Shown: positions 8,085 through 17,726, numbered from the stretch's first letter. The stretch is DNA of 64,000 nucleotides from an uncultured Alphaproteobacteria bacterium (GCA_937776645.1 CALMRI010000016.1:1-64000); one strand, 5' to 3'. Translations and numbers: made by a program. Notes: a model not told the origin generated them from the sequence alone.

Positions 8085-10963
8085 TGCCGGTCTCCCTTGG
8101 CGCCGTATCTTAATATGGCGTCGCCGCGCGGGACGGTGGCGACCGGGGTCAGCGCTGGGAATTGTGGCTCGGAGGTTTCACCGGCGCGGTCTTCGGTGGC
8201 TTTTTCGACCTTGACTCTGAGGTCGAACCAGGCGGCCTGGCCGGTCACCGGATCGGCATTGGCATAGCGATGCCCGCCGCCGCGCTCCGGCAGCAATTCC
8301 GAGATCACATGGTTCAGCAGGAAAGCCCTTGGTGGCTTCCGGGGCGTCGGTCGCCAGATTCCAGGCGCCCGCCGTTTGCCGATCGCATTCCAGGTCCAGA
8401 CCGTGTCCTCGTTCACCCCTTCCATCAGCTGGACTGCGCCTTGATCGCGCCGTGATTGGAGGTTACCCGCACCCAGTCATCATCACCGATCCCAAGCTTG
8501 GTCGGCGCGGTGCGGCTCATATAAAGCCGGTTTTGGCCATGGATCTGCCGCAGCCAGGCGTTCTGCGAGCCCCAGGAATGGTACATCGCCATGGGCCGTT
8601 GGGTGAGCGCGTGCATCGGGAAGGCGTCCGGATCGACCGCTGCTTCCTCGAACGGCGTGTACCAGATCGGCAGCGGGTCGAAATAGGTCTCAACCCGCTC
8701 GCGGTGCTCGTCGGGCGGCTGGATGTCACCATGGCCCTCGCGCGGCGAGGCGGAACTTCTGCATCGCCTCGACATAAATCTGCAGAACGATCTGGTTTGG
8801 CGCGCCGATCAAGCCCATCGCCGCGGCTATCTCCAGATAGTCCTTATTGGCATGCTTGAAATAGCGCTCGTTCGGGCGCGAACTCGTGGCGCCAGAAGCA
8901 CCGTTCTCGACATATTGCTCAAGCTGGTCGGGGTTGGCCGCGCCCTTGCCTTCGGCTGTCGCCGTCCTCGCCGCGCCAACCGGCCAGCGGCCAATACCCG
9001 GCGCGCGCTCGTGGTTGACGATATAGTCGGGATAGCCGCCGGGATACTTGGCGCCGCCGTCCTCGTTGGTCAAGCCCGGCAGGCCCAGGCGCGCGCCCAG
9101 CTCGATCAGCACATCCTGGAACGGGCGGACGTCGCGATCCGGCTGGACCACCGGCTGGCGAATCGCATCGGCCGGCCCGTCGGCGCTCGCAGATCGGCCG
9201 GTCCAGCAGCGAGATGCAGTCCCAGCGCTCCAGATAGGTGGTGTCCGGCAGGATCAGATCCGCATAGGGCACCGTCTCGGAGAAGAAGGCGTCGGAATAG
9301 ATGATATTTGGGATCTTATACTCGCCGGTCGCCTCGTCCTTGTCGGTCAGCATGGCGATCGTGCCGGGTAGTTCATCGACGAATTCCAGCCCATGTTCGC
9401 CATATACATGAACAGAGTGTCGATCGGGTAGGGATCGCCCTTATGGGCGTTGGTGATCACCATGTGCATCATGCCGTGGGCCGACATCGGCGCTTCCCAG
9501 GAAAACGCCTTGTCGATGCGCAGCGGCGTGCCATCCGCATCGACCAGCAGATCTTCCGGCCCGGTGGGAAAGCCGAGCGGCGGGCCGGCCATCGGGGTTT
9601 GCCGGCTTGACCTGCCCGGGCTTGCCGGCCGGCTTCAGCGGGCGGCGGCGCGGCTTGGGAAGGGCGGCTTGTAGCGGAACCCGCCGGGCACATCGATGCT
9701 GCCGAGCAGCATCTGCAACAGATGCAGCGCCCGGCAGGTCTGGAAGCCGTTGGAATGGGCCGAGATGCCGCGCATCGCGTGCATCGCGACCGGGCGGCCG
9801 ATCATCTTGTCATGGCTTGCGCCCGGCCCAGTCGGTCCACGTCGACGTCGAGCTCGATTTCCTGTCGAACGCGGCATGCGCCAGCTCGGCGGCGATGCGG
9901 CGGATGGTGTCGGCCGGGATGCCGGACCGCTCGGCGACCGCGTCGGGACCGTATTCTCGTCCAGATAGCGCTCGGCCAGCAGCTGGAACGACGGCACCGC
10001 CTTGCGCCCGTCCGACAGGGAAAGGTGCCGACCACGGCCGGCGGACATCGCGCGCCAGGCGCTCGGCGGCCTGATTGGTATGCTGTCCCAGCACAGCGGC
10101 TCGCCGTCGGCGTCGCGGGCGAACAGGCCGTCATCGGCGGCGCCCGGATCCTGGATCACCAGCCAGGGCGCATTGGTGTAGCGCACCAGATAGTCCAGAT
10201 CGATCTTGTCGGCTTGCAGCAGTTCGTGAATCAGCGCCAGCACCAACAAGCCGTCGGTGCCGGGCGGATGCCGATCCATTCGTCGGCGATCGCCGAATAG
10301 CCGGTGCTTGACCGGATTGACCGAAACGAATTTGGCGCCCCGGTTCCTTGAGCTTGCCAGGCCGATCTTGATCGGGTTGGAATCGTGATCCTCGGCGACG
10401 CCGAACATCATGAAATATTCGGTGATGCTCCCAGTCGGGCTCGCCGAACTCCCAGAACGAGCCGCCGATGGTATAGAGCCCGGCGGCCGCCATATTGACC
10501 GAACAGAAACCGCCATGGGCGGCATGGTTCGGGGTGCCGAACTGGCTGGCCCACCAGCCGGTCAGCGCCTGGCTCTGGTCGCGCCCGGTGAAGAAGGCGA
10601 GCTTGCGCGGGTCGTCCTGCGGATATCGGCCAGCCAGTCGGTCGCCGATCTCAAGCGCCTCGTCCCACTCGATTTCCTCGAACTCGCCCTGACCCGCGCT
10701 CGCCGACCCGCTTCAACGGCTTGGTCAGCCGTGCCGGCGAATAATGCTGCATGATCCCGGCCGAGCCCTTGGCGCAGAGCACGCCCTGGTTGACCGGATG
10801 GTTGGGATTGCCTTCGATATAGCGGATCTCGCCGTCGCTTCAGATGCACCTTGATGCCGCAGCGGCAGGCGCACATGTAACAGGTGGTGAACTTGACCTC
10901 GTCGGACACGACTGGCGAGGTATCGACGGTCTCGCGCACTGTCTTGAAGGGATTAAGGTTCAT
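8081..10963 (-). pseudogene. soeA: SoeA/DmsA-type molybdopterin catalytic subunit, many +1/-1 indels
   Basis: This is a molybdopterin bis-MGD oxidoreductase of ~960 residues when frames are joined. The N-terminus MNLNPFKTVRETVDTSP has no twin-arginine signal and leads into the FeS motif FTTCYMCACRCGI. It is followed in pieces by CAKGSAGIMQHY, FFTGRDQSQALTGWW, HGGFCSVNMAAAGLYT, FGVAEDHDSNPIKIGL, PGTDGLLVLALIHELL and MHAMRGISAHSNGFQTCRAL. The reading frame changes repeatedly: I could place +1 near 10839, 10689, 10426, 10344 and 10309, and -1 near 10352 and 10260, with more below 10,100. I saw no nonsense substitution inside the pieces I joined. Cytoplasmic sulfite oxidation (SoeABC) is the best guess; DMSO-reductase-like function is the alternative. 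Confidence 0.75.
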
Positions 10964-11267
10964 GGATTTTCCGAGGCTGGGATATCAAAGATTATTGGTC
11001 ACTCTGGCCCGTGTGCGGGGAGGGGGTCAAGTTATGGTCGGCCGTTCGCAGCGGTTTTAAACTGACCATCCAAAAGTGACATATTGCCTTGGAAGACCAT
11101 AGGCGGAAAAGTTCAGCCCAAGAATGGCTGATATTAACGCAAATTTATTAAATAAGTATGGGCTGAATGCAAGCGGCCGGACGACCAATCGGCCGCGATC
11201 AATGCCGCTGGGCGTCATTTGGTGTAGCTTGTGGTCGTTGAAAACCACCATGCGCTGGAGAAGAAAT
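10964..11267. other. Divergent intergenic region soeA / dehydrogenase
   Basis: These ~300 bp must hold the promoters of the minus-strand soeABC operon and the plus-strand dehydrogenase gene. AT-rich stretches lie at 11129-11160. I see no confident -35/-10 pair or operator. A reading frame from 11124 is open into the dehydrogenase, but its first 48 codons look non-native. Confidence 0.4.
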
Positions 11268-12344
11268 ATGCGGCAATATCGAATCGCCGCCGTTCCCGGA
11301 GACGGGATCGGGACCGAGGTTATACAGGCTGGTTTGGAAGTACTTCGGGCCTTGGCGGCGCGGGACGGCGGTTTTTCGCTGGTGATCGAGAGCTTTCCTT
11401 GGGGCACCGATTACTACCTTGAGCATGGTAGGATGATGCCTGAGGACGGGCTGAAGACCTTGAAACCCTTCGATGCGATATATTTTGGTTCCGCCGGTGA
11501 TCCCAGGGTGGCGGATCACATCTCGCTTTGGGGGCTGCGGCTGGCGATCTGTCAGCCGTTCGATCAATACGCCAATGTCCGGCCCTCGCGGCTGTTGCCA
11601 GGGATCAACGGGCCGCTGCGCGATGTTGGATCAGACGATCTCGATTGGGTGATCGTGCGCGAGAATACCGAGGGCGAGTATGCTGGCGCCGGGGGCCGGG
11701 TGCACCGCGGGCATCCTGAAGAGGTTGGCATGGACGTGACCGTGTTCACCCGCTCTGGTGTCGAGCGCATTCAGCGATTCGCCTTGGAGTTGGCCCGCAC
11801 CCGCTCGGCAAAGCATCTGACCATGGTCACCAAGTCGAACGCCCAGCGTCACGGCATGGTGATGTGGGATGATATCTTCGAGGAGATCAAGGGCGATTAC
11901 CCGGACGTTGAAACCGACAAGATGCTGGTCGACGCGATGACCACACGGATGGTGCTGGACCCCAGATCCATTGATGTGGTGGTAGCGACCAACCTGCATG
12001 CCGATGTGCTGAGTGATCTGGCGGCCGCGCTAAGCGGCAGCATGGGCATCGCGCCGACCGGCAATCTCAACCCCGAACGCCGATACCCCTCGATGTTCGA
12101 GCCGATCCATGGCTCGGCGTTCGATATCATGGGCAAGGGGATCGCCAACCCCATCGGCGCCTTCTGGTCGGCTTCGATGATGCTGGAGCATGTTGGTGAG
12201 CCGGTTGCCGCCGCTGCGCTGATGGACGCGATCGAGCGCTTTGCCGCAAGCGGCAAGGGAATGCCCCGAGACCTCGGCGGCGAGGCCACCACGCGCGACG
12301 TAACCGATGCTGTCATCGCCTTAATCGAAGGGAAAAACGTCTGA
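11268..12344 (+). CDS. Tartrate dehydrogenase / D-malate dehydrogenase (decarboxylating)-like
   Basis: This 358-residue NAD-dependent beta-decarboxylating dehydrogenase belongs to the isocitrate/isopropylmalate family. The start is the ATG at 11268 with GGAG seven bases upstream, giving MRQYRIAAVPGDGIGTEV. The family landmarks are substrate-loop arginines in YANVRPSRLLPG, VIVRENTEGEYAG, the catalytic Lys in VTKSNAQRHG, Asp in VDAMTTRMVLDP, the NAD-binding FEPIHGSAFDIMGKGIANP, and the C-terminal GGEATTRDVTDAV. GGEATT near the end and the WG.R segment are typical of TtuC/DmlA-type enzymes rather than LeuB. The precise substrate cannot be read from sequence. It lies between the two halves of the sulfur module but is transcribed in the opposite direction. 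Confidence 0.85.
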   Translation: MRQYRIAAVPGDGIGTEVIQAGLEVLRALAARDGGFSLVIESFPWGTDYYLEHGRMMPEDGLKTLKPFDAIYFGSAGDPRVADHISLWGLRLAICQPFDQYANVRPSRLLPGINGPLRDVGSDDLDWVIVRENTEGEYAGAGGRVHRGHPEEVGMDVTVFTRSGVERIQRFALELARTRSAKHLTMVTKSNAQRHGMVMWDDIFEEIKGDYPDVETDKMLVDAMTTRMVLDPRSIDVVVATNLHADVLSDLAAALSGSMGIAPTGNLNPERRYPSMFEPIHGSAFDIMGKGIANPIGAFWSASMMLEHVGEPVAAAALMDAIERFAASGKGMPRDLGGEATTRDVTDAVIALIEGKNV

Positions 12345-12358
12345 TCGCGGCACCGCTG

Positions 12359-12868
12359 TCAGGTCAGGGCGTCGATTTGCTCGTGGCTTAGATTGCCGGG
12401 TACGATAGTGACTGGGATACGGATGGTGTTGGCCCCTTTACCGGCCAAGTAACTGACCAGCGGTCCGGGGCCTTCCTTGCCGGTGCTCGCCGCGAGGACC
12501 AAGATCGAGATCTCCGGTTCCTCGTCGATTAGCGCCATCAGTTCGCGTACGATTGGCCCGGAACGAACATACAACGCCGGGATCTGGTTGGAGATTTCAA
12601 CGACTTCACTGGCCAATTCGTTGAGCCGCTTCTCCGCCGCTTCCCGGGCTTCGTCCTCCATCAATTCGCCGATACCGGCCCAGTGATGAAAATCGGCCGG
12701 CTCGATATCGCGGAACAGCGCGACCCGCCCACCGCTGTTCTTCGCCCGGAGCGCTGCGAAGCGCAACGCGATCCGCATTTCGTCGGAATCGTCCACAACC
12801 ACCAGGAAAACCCGGTGATGGGCTGGGTCAAATTGGCTATCGGAGCCAGGCGATGATGTTTCTGACAT
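12359..12868 (-). CDS. Universal stress protein family (UspA-like)
   Basis: This 169-residue single Usp domain protein has an N-terminal FLVVVDDSDEMRIALRFAALRA strand-helix and a C-terminal EISILVLAASTGKEGPGPLVSY. The usual GS-x9-G(S/T) ATP loop is only weakly matched. It lies 36 bp downstream of the TIGR02186 gene on the same strand, so it is probably the last gene of a tauE-TIGR02186-usp operon. Its role is unknown, plausibly a stress or nucleotide-binding accessory protein. Confidence 0.8.
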   Translation of the reverse strand: MSETSSPGSDSQFDPAHHRVFLVVVDDSDEMRIALRFAALRAKNSGGRVALFRDIEPADFHHWAGIGELMEDEAREAAEKRLNELASEVVEISNQIPALYVRSGPIVRELMALIDEEPEISILVLAASTGKEGPGPLVSYLAGKGANTIRIPVTIVPGNLSHEQIDALT

Positions 12869-12904
12869 ACTGTCCTATAGTCTACAGCCCAATCCTCTCT
12901 CGCC

Positions 12905-13663
12905 CTAGACTTTACGAAAGATCACGCTGCCAAGCCAGCCGGCAAAGACCGCGATGATGATCGCCGCGATTCCATACAACGCGGATTGGCGATGCGCAAA
13001 ATTGTAGATCTCGGCGCCAACGCCCACTTTTTCGACTAGGATCGGTGTGCTGATGGATTGAACCGCATTGCCTTCGTGGAATAAATAAACCGAAGCCGTG
13101 TAGGCTCCGGTCGCCATGTTTGCCGGAAAGTGAATGCCGGTGCGGAACAGGCGGTTCGACAGCACGGTGATTTCTCCCGGCTCCCGGCTGAATAAGCCTT
13201 CGTTCTGCTTGTTGCGGATCAAGGCCGCGCGAAATGTAGTCAACTCCTCTGCCGGTCTGCCGCGATCCGCGATAGAAACTGTAACGGCAATGTTCTCCGC
13301 GCCGATCTGTTGGTTTTCCCGCACATCCGGCGTGGCGATCTCACTCAGCGGGCGGGTCGAGGCAACGGCGTAGAAATTTGGCACACCCTCGAACTTAATG
13401 GTCTGCGCGTTCACCCAAATGCCGGCGATACGCTGCTTATTGCGAACCACGACGTCTTCTGGCGGTCCGGTGATGACCACGACGATATCGCCTTCGCCGT
13501 CGACCGCGCCGAACATAAGAACCTCGGCACCGGTAAATCCGGTAGTGATCGCCACGTGATGTCGGGACAGATCGGCGACCAGCGCCTGACCATGGGCGGT
13601 GGCGGCGAACGCGCTGACGAGCGTCATGACGAGAAGCAGAAGGCTGGTGGATGCCGTTCTCAT
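12905..13663 (-). CDS. TIGR02186 family protein, secreted with C-terminal membrane anchor
   Basis: This 252-residue protein starts at the ATG at 13663 (GAGG upstream), 10 bp after the tauE stop. It has a cleavable signal peptide (MRTASTSLLLLVMTLVSAFA...AHGQA), a periplasmic beta-rich region with the family motif ITTGFTGAEVLMFGAVDG, and one C-terminal transmembrane helix (ALYGIAAIIIAVFAGWLGSV). From memory this alphaproteobacterial family is found beside TauE/SafE permeases. Its function is not established. Its position suggests a periplasmic partner in sulfite or thiol-compound export. Confidence 0.8.
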   Translation of the reverse strand: MRTASTSLLLLVMTLVSAFAATAHGQALVADLSRHHVAITTGFTGAEVLMFGAVDGEGDIVVVITGPPEDVVVRNKQRIAGIWVNAQTIKFEGVPNFYAVASTRPLSEIATPDVRENQQIGAENIAVTVSIADRGRPAEELTTFRAALIRNKQNEGLFSREPGEITVLSNRLFRTGIHFPANMATGAYTASVYLFHEGNAVQSISTPILVEKVGVGAEIYNFAHRQSALYGIAAIIIAVFAGWLGSVIFRKV

Positions 13664-13673
13664 ACCGCCGTCC

Positions 13674-14594
13674 TCAATGCACGATAAGTCGGGCGATGGA
13701 ATACAGATCATCGGGCGTGACGATCAAATCGTAGGCGATCTTGCTGGAAACGCCGATCACCATAACGGCCAGCAGCCCCCGTAGCTGCTCGCCTTTCAAA
13801 CGGACGCTGTATTTGCTACCGAACTGAGCCCCGACGACCGCTCCCGCCAGCAGCAATATCGCTAGCAGCACGTCCACGGTCTGGGTGGAAACGGCTTGCA
13901 GGAAGGTGACGTTCGCGGTGACGAAGATGATTTGAAACAGTGACGTGCCGATAACCACCGATGTCGGCATACCGAGCAGATAGATCATCGCCGGCACCAT
14001 GATGAAGCCGCCGCCGACACCCATCACCGCCGAAAGCAGGCCAACAACCGCACCAATGCTGAACGGCAGGATCGCGCTGATATAAAGCTTGGAACGGCGA
14101 AACCGCATTTTCAGCGGTAGGCCGTGTAGCCAATTGTGCTGATGAAGTTTGCCGCGGCGGGGGCTGGCCGAACGCGCGCGCAGCATGGTTCGCACGCTTT
14201 CCACCAGCATCAGGCCGCCGATAATGCCCAGAAACACCACATAGCAGAGCTTTATGGCGAGATCGATTTGGCCCAGAGACTGCAAAAATTTGAACAACAA
14301 AACGCCGAGCGATGAACCAAGAATGCCACCGGCGAGCAACACCGCCCCCATTTTGAAATCGACATTGCCGCGTCGCCAATGGGCGATCACGCCGGAAACC
14401 GAACTGGCTACGATCTGATTGGCCTCGGTGCCGACAGCAACCGGGGCTGGGACACCGATAAAAATTAACAATGGGGTCATGAGAAACCCGCCACCTACGC
14501 CAAAAAGACCCGAAAGAAAGCCGATCCCCCCTCCCATCGCGAGGATGAGGAAGATGTTAACTGACATCTCCGCGATCGGCAGATAGATGTACAT
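13674..14594 (-). CDS. TauE/SafE-family sulfite/organosulfur exporter
   Basis: This 306-residue membrane permease has the duplicated TauE/SafE architecture. The first repeat contains GGGIGFLSGLFGVGGGFLMTP and the second contains GAVVGLLSAVMGVGGGFIMVPA. It has eight or nine hydrophobic helices with a basic cytoplasmic loop in the middle (RARSASPRRGKLHQ). In this family sulfite, sulfoacetate or other C1-sulfur anions are moved across the inner membrane. The gene starts a same-strand cluster with TIGR02186 and usp, with the rhodanese gene 144 bp upstream. An alternative start is the ATG at 14567 (MSVNIFLILAMGGG). Confidence 0.88.
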   Translation of the reverse strand: MYIYLPIAEMSVNIFLILAMGGGIGFLSGLFGVGGGFLMTPLLIFIGVPAPVAVGTEANQIVASSVSGVIAHWRRGNVDFKMGAVLLAGGILGSSLGVLLFKFLQSLGQIDLAIKLCYVVFLGIIGGLMLVESVRTMLRARSASPRRGKLHQHNWLHGLPLKMRFRRSKLYISAILPFSIGAVVGLLSAVMGVGGGFIMVPAMIYLLGMPTSVVIGTSLFQIIFVTANVTFLQAVSTQTVDVLLAILLLAGAVVGAQFGSKYSVRLKGEQLRGLLAVMVIGVSSKIAYDLIVTPDDLYSIARLIVH

Positions 14595-14738
14595 ATGACC
14601 TTGTTCGGTGGGTAAGAATCAGGGGCCGATGACCGTTTCCAACCCCGACCGAGGGCACGCAACGTCAGCGGATTCAATATCTTATATATAGAACTTCGAG
14701 TCGCACCGCTATGCTTGTTTGAGTAAAATGCGGGAAAA

Positions 14739-15077
14739 TCAGTCATTTCCGGGCTGAATTTTTCCGCCGGCGGCCTTCCAAGCCAATATGCCACCTTCAA
14801 GTCGGTGGATGGGGCCTTCGAAACCGGCGGTTCGCAGGATCTGGGAGGCCATGCCGCAGCGCACGCCGCTCTTGCAATGAAACACCAAGTGTCGCTCGGA
14901 ATGGGTGTCGACCGCACTTAGGTCGAAGTTCGATAGCGGTAGGAGGGTCGATCCGGCGATGCGTTCGGCGGCGAACTCGGCCGGCTCCCGAACGTCATAA
15001 AGGTCGGCCTCGCCAGCATCCAGCCAGGCGGTCAGGGTGGCGACATTGATCATCGCTGTTTCGTTCGGTCCGGTCAT
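14739..15077 (-). CDS. Rhodanese-domain sulfurtransferase (single domain)
   Basis: This 112-residue single rhodanese domain has the strand YDVREPAEFAAERIAGS and an active-site loop CKSGVRC whose first Cys is the persulfide carrier. The C-terminus LEGGILAWKAAGGKI is typical. It has no signal peptide, so it acts in the cytoplasm. It heads the same-strand sulfur cluster and could supply or consume sulfane sulfur and sulfite next to the exporter and the SoeABC-like enzyme. Confidence 0.88.
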   Translation of the reverse strand: MTGPNETAMINVATLTAWLDAGEADLYDVREPAEFAAERIAGSTLLPLSNFDLSAVDTHSERHLVFHCKSGVRCGMASQILRTAGFEGPIHRLEGGILAWKAAGGKIQPGND

Positions 15078-15294
15078 TGAGAACTCCGAGGCAAGTAATA
15101 GGGGCGGGCGCGGACCATGACTTCAGTATCCAGGGCAATCAAGAAATTTGAGTGTAAGGGGGGCCTTGGTGGCGATTTTAGGCTGTCGATGCGGCGAGGC
15201 TGACCGCACTCAGCAGCGGAGGTCGACCGCCGCCGAAGATCAGAGTCTATTCAGCGCGCGCGTCACGCTCGTGGGCAAGACGAACGAGTTTGGA

Positions 15295-15553
15295 ATGATC
15301 AGATTTCTTAAGAATACCCTCGGTCTGGGAAGCTCGGAAATAGACGCAAATACGATTGCGACGCCGATTGAGGTGACTGCCGACAGCGAAAACTTTCAGT
15401 GCGAGGTCGAGAGCGTCTCGGCCGGTGGATTTCGATTGACGCCGTCCCTGGAGGCGGAAGTCGGTGCCACTATTCTGTACCCTCAAATCCGGACTGAGCT
15501 TGGAGGGAACCGTGGGCTCGGTCTGGGTGCGCATGCTGCACGAGGAAGCGTAG
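15295..15553 (+). pseudogene. PilZ-like small protein with one apparent frameshift
   Basis: The ATG at 15295 opens MIRFLKNTLGLGSSEIDANT, followed by a short beta-barrel-like segment with VESVSAGGFRLTP, close to the second PilZ motif ([DN]xSxxG, here S instead of D/N). Near 15480 the frame must change (one extra C in TACCCTC) to give LKSGLSLEGTVGSVWVRML ending at a TAG at 15551-15553. The corrected product is ~85 residues. The RxxxR c-di-GMP motif is not seen, so binding is doubtful. It may be a degenerate PilZ domain or a sequence error. Confidence 0.45.
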
Positions 15554-15663
15554 TGGTCCGCCTTGGCTGATGGCCAGGCGAATGGTCCGCTTGACCTCGA
15601 ACGACGGTAAGACTGGCAATCAAGATGAGGTGATAAGGCTAAGGGCTCTCTTGTGGTTCGGGC

Positions 15664-15692
15664 TTTCGTAAGGTCGACCGGCTGCCTATAAC
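15664..15692 (+). promoter_or_regulatory. Candidate promoter for a leaderless mRNA
   Basis: TATAAC at 15687-15692 lies six bases before the ATG of the GT9 gene (15699). A weak -35-like TTTCGT (15664-15669) is 17 bp further upstream. No Shine-Dalgarno precedes the ATG. Transcription would begin at about the A of the ATG. Confidence 0.3.
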
Positions 15693-15698
15693 GTTGCA

Positions 15699-16688
15699 AT
15701 GCGTATCCTCTTCATAACCGCCAACCGCCTGGGCGACGCGATTCTTTCTACCGGATTGCTGCATCATTTAGTCCAGCAGTACCCCGAAGCGCGTTTTACT
15801 GTCGCTTGCGGCCCGGTTGCCGCGTCGTTATTCGATGCCGTGCCACGGCTGGAAGCACTGATAAAAATGCGCAAGGGTTCCTGGTTGGCGCATTGGCGCT
15901 CGCTGCTCGGGGCGACAATTACAAAACGCTGGTTTATGGTTGTCGATGTTCGGGGATCGGCCACCGCCTATGTGCTGCGAGCCAACCGCCGCCATGTCTA
16001 CAGGCGCCGTGACGGCAATGCCCACCGGGTCGAGGATCTGCGTCACACGCTTGGCCTCGAAGCCCCTGCCACACCGCATATCTGGCTGGGACCGGAGCAT
16101 CATGCGCTCGCTGACCGGGTGTTGGGCGCCGTGTCGGACCGACCGCTTCTGATGCTCGGACCGACGGCGAACTGGGATGCCAAGGTTTGGCCGGCCGATC
16201 GGTTCGCGGCGCTGGCCAAAGTCCTGACCGCCCCTGACGGGGCGCTTCCCAATGCCAGGATCGCCGTGGTTGGTGGACCGGGTGAACGCGATGTCGCAGC
16301 GCCCGTTCTGGACTCTATTCCAGTCCAAAACCTTGTCGACCTGATGGAGGCCCCGGTGCTGGATACGGCTGCCATTGCGGCGCGGGCTTCGCTCTATATT
16401 GGTAACGATAGTGGTTTGATGCATCTGGCGGCGGCGACCGGTGTGCCGACCCTGGGCCTTTTCGGCCCGACCCGTGATGAGAATTATGCGCCCTGGGGTC
16501 GGTGTTCCGCCGTGGTCCGCACCCAGCAGGCGTTTGACGAGCTTCGCTCTGACCCGAATTATCGTCCGAGTCCGGATAGCAGCCTGATGGACGGTCTTGG
16601 GGTTGATGCCGTGGTCGAGGCGGCCACGGCGTTGCTGGAGCGCGACCGGCTTAATCGGGATCCTGGAGCGGTGCAGACCCAACCGTGA
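15699..16688 (+). CDS. GT9-family glycosyltransferase (heptosyltransferase-like)
   Basis: This 329-residue protein begins MRILFITANRLGDAILSTGLL, the GT9 (ADP-heptose:LPS heptosyltransferase) N-terminal signature. The C-terminal donor-binding domain has ASLYIGNDSGLMHLAAATGVP followed by LGLFGPTRDENYAPWG, with the conserved Asp of the NDSG motif. It acts at the cytoplasmic face on LPS core or another envelope glycan. It converges on a second GT9 gene (31 bp apart). It has no Shine-Dalgarno and may be leaderless. The exact sugar is not determinable. Confidence 0.88.
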   Translation: MRILFITANRLGDAILSTGLLHHLVQQYPEARFTVACGPVAASLFDAVPRLEALIKMRKGSWLAHWRSLLGATITKRWFMVVDVRGSATAYVLRANRRHVYRRRDGNAHRVEDLRHTLGLEAPATPHIWLGPEHHALADRVLGAVSDRPLLMLGPTANWDAKVWPADRFAALAKVLTAPDGALPNARIAVVGGPGERDVAAPVLDSIPVQNLVDLMEAPVLDTAAIAARASLYIGNDSGLMHLAAATGVPTLGLFGPTRDENYAPWGRCSAVVRTQQAFDELRSDPNYRPSPDSSLMDGLGVDAVVEAATALLERDRLNRDPGAVQTQP

Positions 16689-16718
16689 ATGTGCCGCGTT
16701 CCTCTTGAGGGCGCACCA

Positions 16719-17726
16719 CTAGCGTCGGCCCAAGTCGCCGAGCGCGCTCAACACCATTTCGACGCTGATCTCATCCATCCGATCCTTGCCATGGCGGACT
16801 AGGCCGGGGGGTGAAAGCGGGGTGATTCTGGGATCTTCGTGCAGCGGGACCGACCCGCCGAACAACCCAAGTGACGGCGTATCGACGGCGGCGGCGATCT
16901 GTAGCATCCCGGTGTCGTTGCCGATGCAAGCCTGGCACAAGGACACCGCTGCCGCCGCCTCCAGGATCGGTCGATGGATTAGGCATGCCAACCATGGCGG
17001 CTCCTGGAAGCGTTTAGCCAGCCGCATCGCCATCTCTGCCTCCGCCGGCCCCCCGACCAGCACGACCGCGTGGCCCAGGCCTTCGTGCAAGGTTTGGATG
17101 AGAGCGCCGAAATTCGCCTCGCCCCATTGTTTGAACGCCTCGCTCGACCCGATAGCCAAGGCAATGCGCGGCTCCGGAAGAGTCGCCAACGCGAACTTGG
17201 CGGTTTGCAGGGCGTCGCCAGGGAGCGGCAACGCCGGCCCGGCCCCGGCCAGTAGCACGTCATGCATTTGCAACAATCGATTGGCCTTGGCGATGGCCGA
17301 CAGCGATCGATCCCGTCTCGATAACCCATGCGGCGAAGTCAGCAGCGCGTCCTGCCAACCGATTCCGAAGCCGATGCGCTTGGCGATGCCGGCCCGCCAA
17401 GCCGCCAAGGCATAGCGAACCGAGCCATGCAGGATCCAAACCTGACCGAATTGGTAAGGACGCAGATCCGCGCCGAGCCGCCAGCCGCCCAAAGGCCCGC
17501 TATGGGTTTTACCGTCGGGCGCTATATAAAGCACCTCGCGCACATGATTCGCCGCTGCCAGCAGTTCCCTGGCGAGCGAGCGTTCTTTGGTCAGCAACGT
17601 TATCCGACGGTCCCGGGAGGTTCCGGCGATCGCCTGCAGATGCGGTAAATGCCAGATCGTATCGCCGATTCCCGGCAGCGGCTGGATTACTAGAGTGCCG
17701 CCGGGTGTATCTGGTTTGAGGCTCAT
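16719..17726 (-). CDS. GT9-family glycosyltransferase (second copy, divergent)
   Basis: This 335-residue GT9 protein starts at the ATG at 17726, preceded by GGAGG. The N-terminus GTLVIQPLPGIGDTIWHLPHL and the C-terminal QACIGNDTGMLQIAAAVDTP with LGLFGGSVPLHEDPR define the family. It shares only the fold with the neighbouring GT9, so this is not a recent duplication. It lies between a convergent GT9 and a divergent GT4 gene, forming a small LPS-type glycosyltransferase cluster. Confidence 0.86.
   Translation of the reverse strand: MSLKPDTPGGTLVIQPLPGIGDTIWHLPHLQAIAGTSRDRRITLLTKERSLARELLAAANHVREVLYIAPDGKTHSGPLGGWRLGADLRPYQFGQVWILHGSVRYALAAWRAGIAKRIGFGIGWQDALLTSPHGLSRRDRSLSAIAKANRLLQMHDVLLAGAGPALPLPGDALQTAKFALATLPEPRIALAIGSSEAFKQWGEANFGALIQTLHEGLGHAVVLVGGPAEAEMAMRLAKRFQEPPWLACLIHRPILEAAAAVSLCQACIGNDTGMLQIAAAVDTPSLGLFGGSVPLHEDPRITPLSPPGLVRHGKDRMDEISVEMVLSALGDLGRR

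Noticed and set aside
6315-10963. Periplasmic DMSO or TMAO reductase
   Set aside because: The A subunit has no twin-arginine signal and the neighbours handle sulfite, so a SoeABC-type cytoplasmic enzyme fits better. Not fully excluded.
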